Positions 45,386 through 56,222 of a DNA stretch of 64,000 nucleotides are shown in pieces (the stretch's first letter is position 1; the number at the start of each line of letters is the position of its first letter). The stretch covers positions 7,094 to 71,093 of the forward strand of contig CAZEWZ010000007.1 in NCBI GenBank assembly GCA_964516765.1. The letters run 5' to 3'. Made by a program: the position numbers and the translations under genes. Under the pieces are notes generated by a model. The model did not search any database. It worked only from the letters and a program-made list of their open reading frames with translations, and was not told the DNA's origin. The stretch is from CAZEWZ01 sp964516765. GTDB lineage: Bacteria > Bacteroidota > Bacteroidia > Flavobacteriales > UBA7430.

Positions 45386-48300
45386 ATGCGTTATAGCAAT
45401 GCTGTAATAATATATTTTACTTTTATTATTTTTCTTCTGTTCACAATTACAGTGAAGGGTCAAGACGATAGTCTTTCTCTGCCTTATCCACAAATGCTTT
45501 TTGGTCTACCTGATAATTTCGAAGAATCCATTGAATATAATGTCGAGATGGGTGAATTTAGATTCCAAAATAATATTGGGACCTTTTCTATAGATCGTCC
45601 CAAGTTTATGAGTGAGTCTTCTTATAAAACTTGGCTGTTTAATCAACAAGTTCATGATTATTGGCGTCAAAAAGTACAGTCAAATTTACTTAATCAAGGG
45701 GTTGCTGGAACTAAGCCAAAACTTCAAATAGGTGGTGAATCTTTTAGTAGAATATTTGGAGGTAACACAGTAGATATTCGTCCTCAAGGAGCGGCCGAAT
45801 TAACTTTTGCTGGAAATGTCGACAAAACAAAAAATCCCAATCTAACCGAAAATCAGCAAAATAACGCGAGTTTTAATTTTGATCAGAGTATTCAAATGAA
45901 TGTGATTGGTAAGATTGGTACTAAGCTTTCACTGAGGACTAATTACGATACAAAAAGTCAGTTTGATTTTGAAAATCAAATGAAATTAGAATATTCAGGT
46001 GATGAGGATCAAATTATCAAAAAGATCGAGTTAGGTAATGTTAGTCTACCTCTTAGTGGTTCCCTAATATCTGGTACACAAAGCCTTTTTGGAATGAAAA
46101 CACAGTTTCAATTTGGGAAAACTACTCTGACGGCAGTCTTCTCCGAACAAAAATCTGAAACAAGTACTATTCGAGTAGATGGTGGAGCTCAGACTACAAA
46201 TTTTGAGATTTTCGCTGATTCTTATGAAGCAAATAAACACTTTTTTTTAGGCCAATATTTTTATGACAATTATGATAATTCCTTGTCAAATATGCCGATT
46301 GTTACTTCAAATATAACTATAACAAATATTGAGGTATGGGTTACCAACAAAACGGGTGTGACACAAAATGTGCGAAATATTTTAGCTTTTCAAGATTTAG
46401 GAGAAAATATCAACCAAGTTTACAATTCTCAAATTTCTCCTGGTACATCTAATGGATATAATCCAGATAATGAAAATAATAGTTTGGCCCCAAGTAACTT
46501 AGTTTTAGATTTTCCAAATATTAGGAATGTTAGTCAAGTTACTACATTGTTGAATAGTGCTGGTTTTGAACAATCAGTAGATTTTGAGAAAATTGAGAAT
46601 GCTAAAAAATTAACCAATTCTGAATACAGTTTTGATCCTCGCTTAGGTTTCATTTCTTTAAATCAAGCGCTCAACTCTGATGAGGTCTTGGGAGTCGCGT
46701 ACCAATATACTGTCAATGGAGCAGTTTCCCAAGTTGGAGAATTGTCTATGGATATTTCGTCGCCAGATGTGCTAGTTCTTAAGTTACTAAAAAGTACCAC
46801 AATAAATATTGATTTACCTATGTGGAATCTTTTAATGAAAAATGTTTATTCATTGGGAGCTTACCAGGTCAATAAAGAAGATTTTGACTTACAGATTTTA
46901 TATCAAGATGATGAATCAGGAACTCCTCTCCCTTATATTCCTGAAGAAGGCATGAGTGGTGAACTTCTCATACAGAAAATGAATCTAGACAACCTTAACC
47001 AGAATAATGATCCAGGACCAAATGGAGTCTTTGACTTTATTCCTGATTTAACCATAAGAACATCTAATGGACGAGTGTATTTGCCGGCAAAAGAGCCATT
47101 TGGTAGTTATTTGAGAGCCAAGTTTATAGAGGCCGGATTGACCAATACCCTGGCAGATCAATATGTTTTTGAGGCCTTGTATGATTCCACTCAAACGGCA
47201 GCTTCTCAGGTAGCCGAACTTAATAAATTTATTTTAAAAGGACAGTATAAATCTTCTTCTGGAGCCGATATACCTCTTAATGCCATGTCAATTCCTCAGG
47301 GTTCTGTCACAGTATCAATGGGGGGAGCTCCTCTAGAGGAAAATGTTCATTATACTGTAGATTATAATTTAGGTCGTGTGAAAATCATTGATGAGGGAAT
47401 TTTAAGCTCTGGACAGCAAATAGAGGTCCAGTTAGAAAATAATTCGGGTTATACTTGGATGACCAAACGGTATTTGGGACTTCATGCTGATTATAAATAT
47501 AGTGATAATCTGATTTTTGGTGCGACACTCTTGAATCTTTCAGAAAACAGCCAATCTCCAAAAATTAATATGGGAGATGAGCCTATTTCAAATACTATAT
47601 GGGGATTTAATGGCTCTTATAAAACCGACGCTCCTCTTTTAACAAAATTGATTGACAAACTTCCGTTAATACAAACAAAAGAAAAGTCAAATATTGTTTT
47701 AACAGGAGAATTTGCTCAATTTATTCCAGGACATCCAAAGTCGATTAATGTAGATAAAACTGGAACAGCTTATATTGATGATTTTGAAAATAGCCAATCT
47801 CCTATTGATTTAAGATCATCATTAGCTTGGAATTTAGCTAGTGTTCCTCAAGATGAAATGCTATTTCCAGAAGCTATTTTGACTAATGATTTGAGGTACG
47901 GATACAATAGAGCACTAATGTCGTGGTATACAATTAACTCCGACTTGCAAAGAGAAACAGCTTATTCTCCTAGTCATTTAAATGATGAAGATAGAGAGGC
48001 ACCATATGTTAGAGAGATTTCTATCAATGAAATTTTCCCTGATAAAGATATTCCCCATGGCCAACCTCTTCGATTAAGAACTTTTGATTTAGCCTTTTAT
48101 CCCAATGAAAGAGGTCCTTATAACTTTGATGTGGAAGGTGAGGCCGGGATTTCTTTTGGTGTAAATCAAGAGGGAGATTTAAATAATCCATCTTCTAGAT
48201 GGGGAGGTGTGGTCAGAGAAATTGATAATAATAATTTTGAAGCTGCCAATATCGAGTTTTTAGAGTTTTGGATGATGGATCCCTTCATTGAAAATCCGAC

Positions 48301-51300
48301 TGCTCCTGGAGGAGACTTTTACATCAATTTAGGGAATATTTCCGAAGATATTCTCAGGGATTCAAGAAAAAGTTATGAAAATGGCCTACCCATAGATGGA
48401 AGTGATGAGAATATAGATACCACTGCCTGGGGGAGGGTGCCTTCTGTTCAGGCTTTGGTCAATGCTTTTAGCAGTGGAACGGATGCTAGATCCCTTCAAG
48501 ATGTTGGTATAGATGGTATGAATGACGATTTAGAAAGAACTTTTATTTCTTTTGTAGGCGGAGAAACTCAATCGTATTTAGCTAAAATGAGTGCCTATCA
48601 TGGAGAGGGTTCAAATGCCTATACAAAGGCTTATAATGATCCAGCATCAGATAACTATCATTTCTACTACGGCGACGATTACAATTCTGAGGAAATAGGA
48701 ATTCTTGAACGCTATAAACTATTTAATGGGTTAGAAAGGAACTCTCCCATTGATAATAATTCACAATCTTCCTATAGCCAATTACCGGATGTGGAGGATA
48801 TAAATAACGATTATACTCTGAGTGAGTCCGAATCCTATTTTCAATATGAAATTAGTATGCGACCCCAAGACCTGCAAAATGTAGGTAGTAATTATATTAC
48901 CTCAGTAATCGAAAATGCAGGACCTAATAACGATACTAGATGGATTCAGTTCAAGGTGCCTATTCGTTCGTTTGATAATAAGATTGGGAGTATCCCAGAT
49001 TTTAAATCTATCCGATTCATGAGGTTATTTATGAAAGGTTTTGAGAATCAAACAGTTCTTCGATTTGCAACTCTAGATATGGTAAGAGGAGAATGGAGGA
49101 AATATTTGAATAGTCTGATTGATCCCGGGATGCCAATTGAGAATGAGCAAACTATGTTTGATATTTCTGTAGTAAATTTAGAGGAGAATGGCCGGCGAGA
49201 TCCAATTAATTATGTTCTTCCTCCAGGAATTGAACGTGAACAAATCTTGGGATCTACAAATGTTCAGCAACAAAATGAACAATCGATCAGTTTTAAAGTA
49301 TGTGATTTGCAAAATGGCGATTCTAGAGGTGCTTTTAAAAATGTAACTATGGATATGCGGACTTACAACAAGATTAAGTTGTTTGTCCACGCGGAAGAAA
49401 TAAGTCCCACAGAACCTCTTATAGATAGTGATTTGAGTATGTTTATTAGGGTGGGTACAGACTATAATTCAAACTATTATGAGTATGAAATCCCTTTAAA
49501 AGTTACCCCATGGGGTTCTTCAGCTCGAAGTGATGTGTGGCCTGCGGAAAATGAGGTGGAAATTGATTTTGATTTATTAAAAGAAGCCAAGGCTGCAAGA
49601 AACAACGAAATTAGAAATGGTAATATACAGGTCAGTTTTACAGAGCCTTTTTCATACCAAGTGCCGGATGAAAATCGTAGAATATCTATTATTGGGAATC
49701 CTAATCTGGGAAATGTTCGAACTATTATGTTAGGGGTAAGAAATCCACTTTTAGATGCTGTTTTTAATCCTTTAGATGATGAGCTGCCTAAATGTGCCGA
49801 GTTGTGGATAAATGAACTTCGCCTTACCGACTTTGACGAAAGAGGCGGTTATGCAGCAAAGGCACAATTAAAAACAAGGCTTGCAGATATAGGGAGTATG
49901 ACGCTTGCGGGAAACATAAGTACCGTTGGGTTTGGTAGCTTAGAGCAAAGTGTAACCGAAAGAAATAAGGAAGAAACACGACAGTATAATTTCACTTCAA
50001 ATATGGAATTAGGGAAGTTATTTCCAGAAAGTGTAAATGTAAAGATACCACTATATGTGGGAATCTCGGAAACAGTTTTAACTCCTCAGTTTAACCCCTT
50101 AGATCCTGATGTTGAACTGCAAGCGACTCTCTCCGATGAAGATTTAAGTCAAGGAGCCAGAGATACATTAAAGAGCGTTACACAGAACTATACTCTAAGA
50201 CGTTCTATTAATTTCACCAATGTAAGAAAAGAACAAAGCTCAGGAGGAGGTAATAAATCCTCTCGTGAATCAGGAGGAGCTAAAGGATCTATGTCCCCGG
50301 GTAGAGGAGCTAGAGGTGGTGCGAAAAGCAAATTATATGATATTGAGAATATCAGTTTGAGCTACTCTTACAATGAGGTGTTTAATAGGAATATTAACAC
50401 TGAGTTTAGTCGTATGATTGAGCATAATGGTGGGGTAGGTTACAATTTTAGTAATAGTCCCAAAAATCACAAGCCTTTTGGTAAAATAAAATTCATTAAA
50501 AAGTCAAAGTACTTGAGGCTAATTAAGGACTTTAATTTTTACTTACTCCCAAGAACTATCTCTATGCGCACGGACTTTAATAAGTCTTACTCTGAGACAA
50601 AAATGAGGAATATCGCGAGTTTAAATACTACCCAAGCACTAAATATTGTTGAACCTGATACTATGTTCAATAAGTTATTTAATCTCACGCAAAATTACAA
50701 TCTCAAGTATGACTTAACCAGAAGTTTAAAATTAAATTTCTCTTCTAACACTCGATCTGTTGTGGATGAACCACTGGGCAAGGTGGATACTCAAGAGGAA
50801 AGAGATGCCTTGAGAGATAGTGTTTTATCTTTTGGTCGACCTACTATGTATCACCATCAATTTGATGCCAGATATACGGTGCCTATTAATAAGTTTCCTC
50901 TTACTGATTGGATTAGTTTGACATTAAATTACGATGGAACCTATGATTGGAATGCAGGTTCGATTGCCTTAATTAACGATTCAATTAATTTGGGTAACAC
51001 AATTCAAAACTCTAATAAAAAAAGAATCAATGCCCAATTAAACATGAAAACCTTTTATAATAAGGTGCCTTTTTTAAAGAAATTAAATTCCAATGCTAGC
51101 TCGAAAACAGGAAGAGGTGGGAAAAGTGATCCACGAGGAGGACGCTCAGGATCAAAATCAGACGCCAAAGACTCTAAAGCAAAGAAAACTCCTTCAGGCA
51201 ATGACTCTAAAAATCAAAAAGAGACTAACGAAAATAACGAAGACGAAGAAAAAGAAAATGTGTTTGCTAAAGTCTTGGAGCATGTTGCACGAACGATTAT

Positions 51301-52669
51301 TTCCGTAAAAAATGTAACTTTAAGTTATGATGAAACCAATAGAACAATGATACCGGGATTCCTTCCTAGGTCGGGATTTATGGGGTTTGAAGAAAGATTT
51401 GATATAACTTCTGCCCCAGGATGGAGATTTTTGTTTGGTGACCAACAAAATATGAGACCGATTCTTATTCAGAATAAATGGATTACATCAGATACTTTAT
51501 TGAATCAACAATATACACAGCAATATACTTCCAGATTAAATTTTAGATCTACTCTTGAGCCTATTCGAAAGTTACGGATTCAGTTGACAGCTCAAAGAAG
51601 TCAAAATAGAAACAATTCTGAAACATACCGAAATATTGGTGGTATTGAATCCCCTGTATTTGAATCCTTAAACCAAAATGAGACAGGAAGCTTTACAATG
51701 TCTTTCCTGGCTATTGGAACTGCTTTTAGGCCAATGAATTTAAATTCATCAGAAACCTTTGACGATTTTAGAAATATACGTTCTGAAATTTCAAAACGTC
51801 TAGCCGCTCAATATAATATCGCTTATGACCCTTCGGATCCTTATGCTATTGGTTTAGGACCAAGTTCTCAAGAGGTTCTCATTCCAGCATTCATGGCTGC
51901 TTACTCAGGAAAAAGCGCTTCTTTGCAGACACTAGATAAATTTCCAGCCATCCCGATGCCTAACTGGACTGTGAAATATGATGGTTTAATTAATATTCCA
52001 TGGGTGAAAAAAAGATTTAAGACTGCTTCAATTTCTCATGGATACAGCTCTACCTATTCTGTGAATTCATATCAAACAAATCTTTTTTATGGTGCTCTAG
52101 AAAATCCCTTTACCGGAACAATAGAATCAAATCCTGAGAATTTCGATGCCAATGGAAATTATCTTACTCAATATCAAATGCAAACCATTAATATCAGTGA
52201 GCAGTTTAATCCACTCATAAAGCTAGATGTAACTCTCAATAATAGTTTGACTACCCGAATGGAGTTTAGTAAAGACCGCCAAGTTTCGTTGAGTTTAAGT
52301 AATAACCAAATACAAGAGCAATCTGGTAAGAGTTTTACCCTTGGGGTAGGTTATCGGCTGACAGATTTTGAAATTAATCTTTCTACGGCAAACGGAAATA
52401 AAACCTTTTCTTCTAATTTAGATTTGAATTTGGATGTCTCGGTAAGAAAAACAGCTTCAGCAATCAGAAGCCTTGAAGAAAATACCCATCAGCCCGTTAG
52501 TGGAAGTACAGATGTATCTATTAAGACCTCTGCTGATTATGTATTAAGTGAGCGAATCAATATTCAGTTGTTTTACGATCGAATAGTCAAGAAATATGAA
52601 GTTGCTAACTCTTTTGATACTGTGAACAGTAGTTTTGGTATTAAACTTCGTTTCTCATTTGGTAGTTAA
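45386..52669 (+). CDS. sprA: SprA/Sov, outer-membrane translocon of the type IX secretion system
   Basis: SprA is the giant 36-stranded outer-membrane barrel through which T9SS cargo leaves the cell; gliding depends on it. The 2427-residue length matches known SprA proteins. A signal peptide ends near residue 26 (ITVKGQ). The N-terminal region carries the conserved TKPKLQIGGESFSRIFGG and QGAAELTFAGN segments; the middle has YIDDFENSQSPIDLRSSLAW and LEFWMMDPF; the C-terminus is a long run of barrel strands ending KLRFSFGS. Two low-complexity, Gly/Ser/Lys/Arg-rich stretches (about residues 1615-1650 and 1902-1959) look like disordered loops. It explains export of all T9SS cargo proteins in this window; the inner-membrane motor genes (gldL/M) lie elsewhere. 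Confidence 0.96.
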   Translation: MRYSNAVIIYFTFIIFLLFTITVKGQDDSLSLPYPQMLFGLPDNFEESIEYNVEMGEFRFQNNIGTFSIDRPKFMSESSYKTWLFNQQVHDYWRQKVQSNLLNQGVAGTKPKLQIGGESFSRIFGGNTVDIRPQGAAELTFAGNVDKTKNPNLTENQQNNASFNFDQSIQMNVIGKIGTKLSLRTNYDTKSQFDFENQMKLEYSGDEDQIIKKIELGNVSLPLSGSLISGTQSLFGMKTQFQFGKTTLTAVFSEQKSETSTIRVDGGAQTTNFEIFADSYEANKHFFLGQYFYDNYDNSLSNMPIVTSNITITNIEVWVTNKTGVTQNVRNILAFQDLGENINQVYNSQISPGTSNGYNPDNENNSLAPSNLVLDFPNIRNVSQVTTLLNSAGFEQSVDFEKIENAKKLTNSEYSFDPRLGFISLNQALNSDEVLGVAYQYTVNGAVSQVGELSMDISSPDVLVLKLLKSTTINIDLPMWNLLMKNVYSLGAYQVNKEDFDLQILYQDDESGTPLPYIPEEGMSGELLIQKMNLDNLNQNNDPGPNGVFDFIPDLTIRTSNGRVYLPAKEPFGSYLRAKFIEAGLTNTLADQYVFEALYDSTQTAASQVAELNKFILKGQYKSSSGADIPLNAMSIPQGSVTVSMGGAPLEENVHYTVDYNLGRVKIIDEGILSSGQQIEVQLENNSGYTWMTKRYLGLHADYKYSDNLIFGATLLNLSENSQSPKINMGDEPISNTIWGFNGSYKTDAPLLTKLIDKLPLIQTKEKSNIVLTGEFAQFIPGHPKSINVDKTGTAYIDDFENSQSPIDLRSSLAWNLASVPQDEMLFPEAILTNDLRYGYNRALMSWYTINSDLQRETAYSPSHLNDEDREAPYVREISINEIFPDKDIPHGQPLRLRTFDLAFYPNERGPYNFDVEGEAGISFGVNQEGDLNNPSSRWGGVVREIDNNNFEAANIEFLEFWMMDPFIENPTAPGGDFYINLGNISEDILRDSRKSYENGLPIDGSDENIDTTAWGRVPSVQALVNAFSSGTDARSLQDVGIDGMNDDLERTFISFVGGETQSYLAKMSAYHGEGSNAYTKAYNDPASDNYHFYYGDDYNSEEIGILERYKLFNGLERNSPIDNNSQSSYSQLPDVEDINNDYTLSESESYFQYEISMRPQDLQNVGSNYITSVIENAGPNNDTRWIQFKVPIRSFDNKIGSIPDFKSIRFMRLFMKGFENQTVLRFATLDMVRGEWRKYLNSLIDPGMPIENEQTMFDISVVNLEENGRRDPINYVLPPGIEREQILGSTNVQQQNEQSISFKVCDLQNGDSRGAFKNVTMDMRTYNKIKLFVHAEEISPTEPLIDSDLSMFIRVGTDYNSNYYEYEIPLKVTPWGSSARSDVWPAENEVEIDFDLLKEAKAARNNEIRNGNIQVSFTEPFSYQVPDENRRISIIGNPNLGNVRTIMLGVRNPLLDAVFNPLDDELPKCAELWINELRLTDFDERGGYAAKAQLKTRLADIGSMTLAGNISTVGFGSLEQSVTERNKEETRQYNFTSNMELGKLFPESVNVKIPLYVGISETVLTPQFNPLDPDVELQATLSDEDLSQGARDTLKSVTQNYTLRRSINFTNVRKEQSSGGGNKSSRESGGAKGSMSPGRGARGGAKSKLYDIENISLSYSYNEVFNRNINTEFSRMIEHNGGVGYNFSNSPKNHKPFGKIKFIKKSKYLRLIKDFNFYLLPRTISMRTDFNKSYSETKMRNIASLNTTQALNIVEPDTMFNKLFNLTQNYNLKYDLTRSLKLNFSSNTRSVVDEPLGKVDTQEERDALRDSVLSFGRPTMYHHQFDARYTVPINKFPLTDWISLTLNYDGTYDWNAGSIALINDSINLGNTIQNSNKKRINAQLNMKTFYNKVPFLKKLNSNASSKTGRGGKSDPRGGRSGSKSDAKDSKAKKTPSGNDSKNQKETNENNEDEEKENVFAKVLEHVARTIISVKNVTLSYDETNRTMIPGFLPRSGFMGFEERFDITSAPGWRFLFGDQQNMRPILIQNKWITSDTLLNQQYTQQYTSRLNFRSTLEPIRKLRIQLTAQRSQNRNNSETYRNIGGIESPVFESLNQNETGSFTMSFLAIGTAFRPMNLNSSETFDDFRNIRSEISKRLAAQYNIAYDPSDPYAIGLGPSSQEVLIPAFMAAYSGKSASLQTLDKFPAIPMPNWTVKYDGLINIPWVKKRFKTASISHGYSSTYSVNSYQTNLFYGALENPFTGTIESNPENFDANGNYLTQYQMQTINISEQFNPLIKLDVTLNNSLTTRMEFSKDRQVSLSLSNNQIQEQSGKSFTLGVGYRLTDFEINLSTANGNKTFSSNLDLNLDVSVRKTASAIRSLEENTHQPVSGSTDVSIKTSADYVLSERINIQLFYDRIVKKYEVANSFDTVNSSFGIKLRFSFGS

Positions 52670-52997
52670 AATAAAACCTATATTGTGTTAAAGTTTATTT
52701 GTTAATAACTTTAGTAACACTCGCAGGTAAAAAAACTAGCTGACTTTGCCTTACAAAATTTTTAAATCTAATTATACTTTATCAGTGACTATTGATAAAA
52801 TGTAATATGCTGAAAATTATGAATCATATAACCTCGCACATTTATTACTACACTAATACTTCTCTCAGTATCAAAAGTGATAGAAAACATCCTTATTTTG
52901 AAATTATTATTTTTCACATTGATTTTTATTTAAAGCTCATTTTTAAAAAGAACATGTATCTTTAACAATAAATTAAAAGTCAAATTAAACTCTAAAT
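52670..52997. other. Intergenic region between sprA and the secreted thioredoxin cluster
   Basis: The 328-base A+T-rich spacer holds one weak hairpin (TTTATCA...TGATAAA, 52778-52799) without a T-run, and TATCTTTA (52957-52964), one base from the TAnnTTTG -7 box and 33 bases before the next ATG. No gene or RNA was recognised. It probably contains the end of the maeB-ruvA-sprA transcript and the promoter of the following cluster. Confidence 0.4.
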
Positions 52998-54584
52998 ATG
53001 AAAAATCTTTTACAATTTAGCACCATTATTTTGCTGCTAAGCTCATTTATTACTAATGCTCAGACTCTTCTATCCGAAAATTTTGAAGATGGTATTGGTG
53101 CCTGGACCACAGTAGATTCTGATGGTGACGGTGTTAATTGGTTAATTGCTGATTACGGTGATGGTAATGTAGCTATTTCTCAATCATGGACTGATAACAC
53201 TATTTTATATCCAGACAACTGGTTAATTTCTGAGTCAATGGATTTTTCTTCTGTTACTAATCCTAATCTTTTTTGGAAAGTCAAAGCACAAGATCCGGCT
53301 TGGGCAGATGAAAATTATACTGTTTATGTCTCCACTTCCTCTGACATTAATATGCTAGAGACATCTGAAATTTCATTTAATGAAGTTGTTGGAGTATCGG
53401 GTGGAGAATATATGACAAGAGCCCTTGACTTATCCTCACTTGTCGGAGAAGCTAGCGTTTTTGTAGCTTTTAGACATCATAATGTTTCTGACATGTTCAA
53501 TATTAATATTGATGATATAATAGTTGCCGATGTAGTTGGAGATAATGTAGATGTAACTTTATCTTCTTCTAATTACAATGTGGCTACTAGTCCTAATGCT
53601 TCCGCTCAATTTACTTTTAATGTAACTAGTTTTGGAGCTGGAGATTTATCTGATTATGAGTTTCAATATACCATAGACGGTCAAATATCCACTATCAATA
53701 GTTCATCCAGTATCGCTTTGGGAGAGTCTGCATCTTACAGCATTGATTTAACTTTTGGTGAATATACCGCCAGTGTTCAAGTCCTAAATTCCGCAGGAGA
53801 ACTTATTGGAGAAGAGGTGTTTAACCTTTCAGTAGTAGCTCCTGTTCCTAATTTTTCTTTAACTGATTCATATGGCAGCCAACATGACTTGTACGAAACT
53901 ATTGAAAAAGGTGATGTAGTTCTTTTAGATTTCATGGCTTCATGGTGTGGGCCATGCGAAACGTCAACCCCTGAAATTAATTCAGTTTGGGAAGATTATG
54001 GTGAAGGCATTTCTGGTTTTCAAGTTTTTTCTTTTACCACCGAACCTACAGATAATAACTCAATTATAAACAACTTAGGTTGGGGAGGCTATTATCCCAA
54101 GTTTTCATATACAGAAGAAGGGAATAATTTATATGCGCATTACAATTCACTTTATGGAGAGGATGGTATTCCATTGTTTATTATGATTTGTCCAGATGTA
54201 AACAATCCAGGTTTTTCTGAAGTTTCATGGTCCACAGTTGGTTGGGCTGGCGGAGGTCAATCTCAGAATGAGACAGAAAATGCTTTATTAGACTGTAATC
54301 CTTCACTTGATATTGAACTATTATCTACTCATGAATCGGTTGTGATTTATCCGAATCCTTCGTCTTCTAATGTTTATGTTGAACTTGATTTAAGTGACAC
54401 TAAAGAGGTTACTGTTGAGGTCTTAAATCTTCTGGGTGAGATAGTTTACGTTTATTCCGAAAGCCACACCGCTGGTATTTCTACGTTTCAGTTGACTTCT
54501 GAAAATTGGTCTAATGGAATTTATCAGATCAATATGCAAATTGATAATGAGTGGATTTCCAGGTCATTAGAGATTATAAAATAA
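52998..54584 (+). CDS. Secreted multidomain thioredoxin-fold protein with MAM-like domain and T9SS sorting domain
   Basis: The 528-residue protein has five parts: a signal peptide (cleaved about residue 21, FITNAQ); a choice-of-anchor-J/MAM-like beta-sandwich at about 22-175 (ENFEDGIGAWTTVDSDGDG, NWLISESMDFS); an Ig-like segment at about 180-280; a TlpA-type thioredoxin fold at about 283-440 with the redox site WCGPC (residues 316-320); and a type A T9SS domain at the end (IYPNPSSSNVYVEL, NGIYQINMQ). A thioredoxin with an export tag should act on disulfides outside the outer membrane. It is the first of four adjacent secreted genes. A perfect terminator separates it from the next one. Confidence 0.85.
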   Translation: MKNLLQFSTIILLLSSFITNAQTLLSENFEDGIGAWTTVDSDGDGVNWLIADYGDGNVAISQSWTDNTILYPDNWLISESMDFSSVTNPNLFWKVKAQDPAWADENYTVYVSTSSDINMLETSEISFNEVVGVSGGEYMTRALDLSSLVGEASVFVAFRHHNVSDMFNINIDDIIVADVVGDNVDVTLSSSNYNVATSPNASAQFTFNVTSFGAGDLSDYEFQYTIDGQISTINSSSSIALGESASYSIDLTFGEYTASVQVLNSAGELIGEEVFNLSVVAPVPNFSLTDSYGSQHDLYETIEKGDVVLLDFMASWCGPCETSTPEINSVWEDYGEGISGFQVFSFTTEPTDNNSIINNLGWGGYYPKFSYTEEGNNLYAHYNSLYGEDGIPLFIMICPDVNNPGFSEVSWSTVGWAGGGQSQNETENALLDCNPSLDIELLSTHESVVIYPNPSSSNVYVELDLSDTKEVTVEVLNLLGEIVYVYSESHTAGISTFQLTSENWSNGIYQINMQIDNEWISRSLEIIK

Positions 54585-54602
54585 ATCTTGGTTTATCTTT
54601 TT

Positions 54603-54635
54603 AAAAAGGCTTCCTAGTTTTAGGAAGCCTTTTTT
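54603..54635 (+). terminator. Rho-independent terminator
   Basis: AAAAAGGCTTCCTA, the loop GTTT, and the exact complement ending in a T-run form a perfect 14-bp stem 18 bases after the first thioredoxin-fold gene. The next gene therefore probably has its own promoter. Confidence 0.92.
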
Positions 54636-54637
54636 AT

Positions 54638-54645
54638 TAACTTTG
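54638..54645 (+). promoter_or_regulatory. Bacteroidota -7 box for the second thioredoxin-fold gene
   Basis: TAACTTTG matches TAnnTTTG immediately after the terminator T-run and 32 bases before the ATG at 54678. The -33 region would fall inside the terminator stem, where no TTG is seen. Confidence 0.4.
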
Positions 54646-54677
54646 TATTTAATATTTAGTTAAAACTTAATAATCAG

Positions 54678-56150
54678 ATGATGAAAAAATTGTTTTTTAT
54701 TTTTTATTTTGCCATGATTCCTTTCGGAGTATCATTTGCACAACTTCCATCTGGTTCTGTAGCCCCAAATTTCATTATTACAGATATCGATGGGGTAGAA
54801 CATAATTTGTTTGAGATTTTAGATTCAGGAAAGTCAGTTTTGTTAGATCTTTTTGCCGTTTGGTGTGGTCCCTGTTGGACCTTTGCGGAAACAGGTGTTT
54901 TTGAAGATTTTAACAATACATATGGAAACTCAATTTTAGCTATAGCTGTCGAAGCAGACCCTAGTACTCCAGTTGATTATCTTAATGGAGGAGGTAATTC
55001 AATAGGTGATTGGACAGAGTTGATAGGATATTCACTTGCAAATGATGATTCCATCGGAGATAATTATGCACTAGCTTTTTATCCTACGATTTATTTGATT
55101 TGTCCAGATCGTACTGTAAATGAGATTGGCCAGACCTCTCCTCAAGGAGGATATTGGAATGTTCCATCTCTTGCTCAAGAAGTATTCCAATATACATGTG
55201 AATCCATTGAAGGAATAAATGGTAATATTCAATCCTACAATTCAGAACTCAACTTTTGTGGACAAGAGAAAATTGAGCCAGTAGTGAGTATATCAAACTC
55301 TGGTAGCGAAGTAATCACATTTTGCACAGTAGAAACAATTGTTGATGGAGAAGTCGTCAGTTCTACAGATTGGAACGGATTCCTTCCTTATCTAGCTACC
55401 GAACAAGTAGTTTTGGAGGAAATTCCCGGAAATCTGTTAAATGTTACATTTAATATTCAGGTTGAAGACGATGTTCTTGAAACAGACAATAGTATTTCTG
55501 TTCAATTTATTCCATCTCCTCAATCACATGGTTTTATTGAAATACAGGTTAATACAGATTTCTATCCAAACCAAACTTCATGGGAAATTAAAAATTCTTC
55601 TGGTCAAGTGGTTGCCTCTCAGTCTTATGAGGGTGAAGCTTTAGGTGGTGGACCAAACGCAGGTGCTGAGCTAAATCATTCTGTTACCTTAGAACAAGAT
55701 TGTTATACATTTATTGCAATGGATTCTGAAGGAAACGGACAACCTTCTTTTTCTGCACCGGGATATACCCAAGCAGGTTCTGTTTTAGTGACAGATGCCA
55801 ATGGATTAGAATTAATGAATATTTCAGGCGATTGGGGCTCAATGCAATCAGTTGACTTTGAGGTTTCCCAAGGATTAGGAATCGATTCTGAAATCAATCC
55901 ATTTCTTTCCTTATTTCCTAATCCATCTTCTTCCAAAGCATCTTTAAAAGTTAATTTATTAGAGACAGAAGAAATTTATATCCAAGTAATCAATATCTTC
56001 GGACAGTCAATTTTTGTCTATCATAAGGTTTTGTCTGAGGGAATACATGAGGTTGATATCCCTTTGATGTATTGGGATTCTGGAATTTATTTTGTTGAAA
56101 TGAATTTGGGTGGTCATTCTCAAACACAAAAATTGATTGTAACGGACTAA
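54678..56150 (+). CDS. Secreted thioredoxin-fold protein with T9SS sorting domain
   Basis: The 490-residue protein has a signal peptide ending GVSFAQ (residue 21), a TlpA/redoxin domain at about 25-175 with WCGPC at residues 62-66, an Ig-like segment (about 190-275), a beta-sandwich of the SWEIKNSSGQVV...CYTFIAMDSEGNG type (about 280-395) found in many Bacteroidota surface proteins, and a type A T9SS domain at the end (LFPNPSSSKASLKV, SGIYFVEMN). Both redox cysteines are present, so thiol-disulfide activity is plausible. Its domain order differs from its neighbour (thioredoxin first rather than fourth). The two are functional relatives rather than simple duplicates, although their C-terminal domains are alike. 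Confidence 0.85.
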   Translation: MMKKLFFIFYFAMIPFGVSFAQLPSGSVAPNFIITDIDGVEHNLFEILDSGKSVLLDLFAVWCGPCWTFAETGVFEDFNNTYGNSILAIAVEADPSTPVDYLNGGGNSIGDWTELIGYSLANDDSIGDNYALAFYPTIYLICPDRTVNEIGQTSPQGGYWNVPSLAQEVFQYTCESIEGINGNIQSYNSELNFCGQEKIEPVVSISNSGSEVITFCTVETIVDGEVVSSTDWNGFLPYLATEQVVLEEIPGNLLNVTFNIQVEDDVLETDNSISVQFIPSPQSHGFIEIQVNTDFYPNQTSWEIKNSSGQVVASQSYEGEALGGGPNAGAELNHSVTLEQDCYTFIAMDSEGNGQPSFSAPGYTQAGSVLVTDANGLELMNISGDWGSMQSVDFEVSQGLGIDSEINPFLSLFPNPSSSKASLKVNLLETEEIYIQVINIFGQSIFVYHKVLSEGIHEVDIPLMYWDSGIYFVEMNLGGHSQTQKLIVTD

Positions 56151-56222
56151 TTTCATGTAATCTGATCTATACTTAATAAGTATTGGTATGTAATTTGTAG
56201 AATAAATTAAAAACTAACAATT

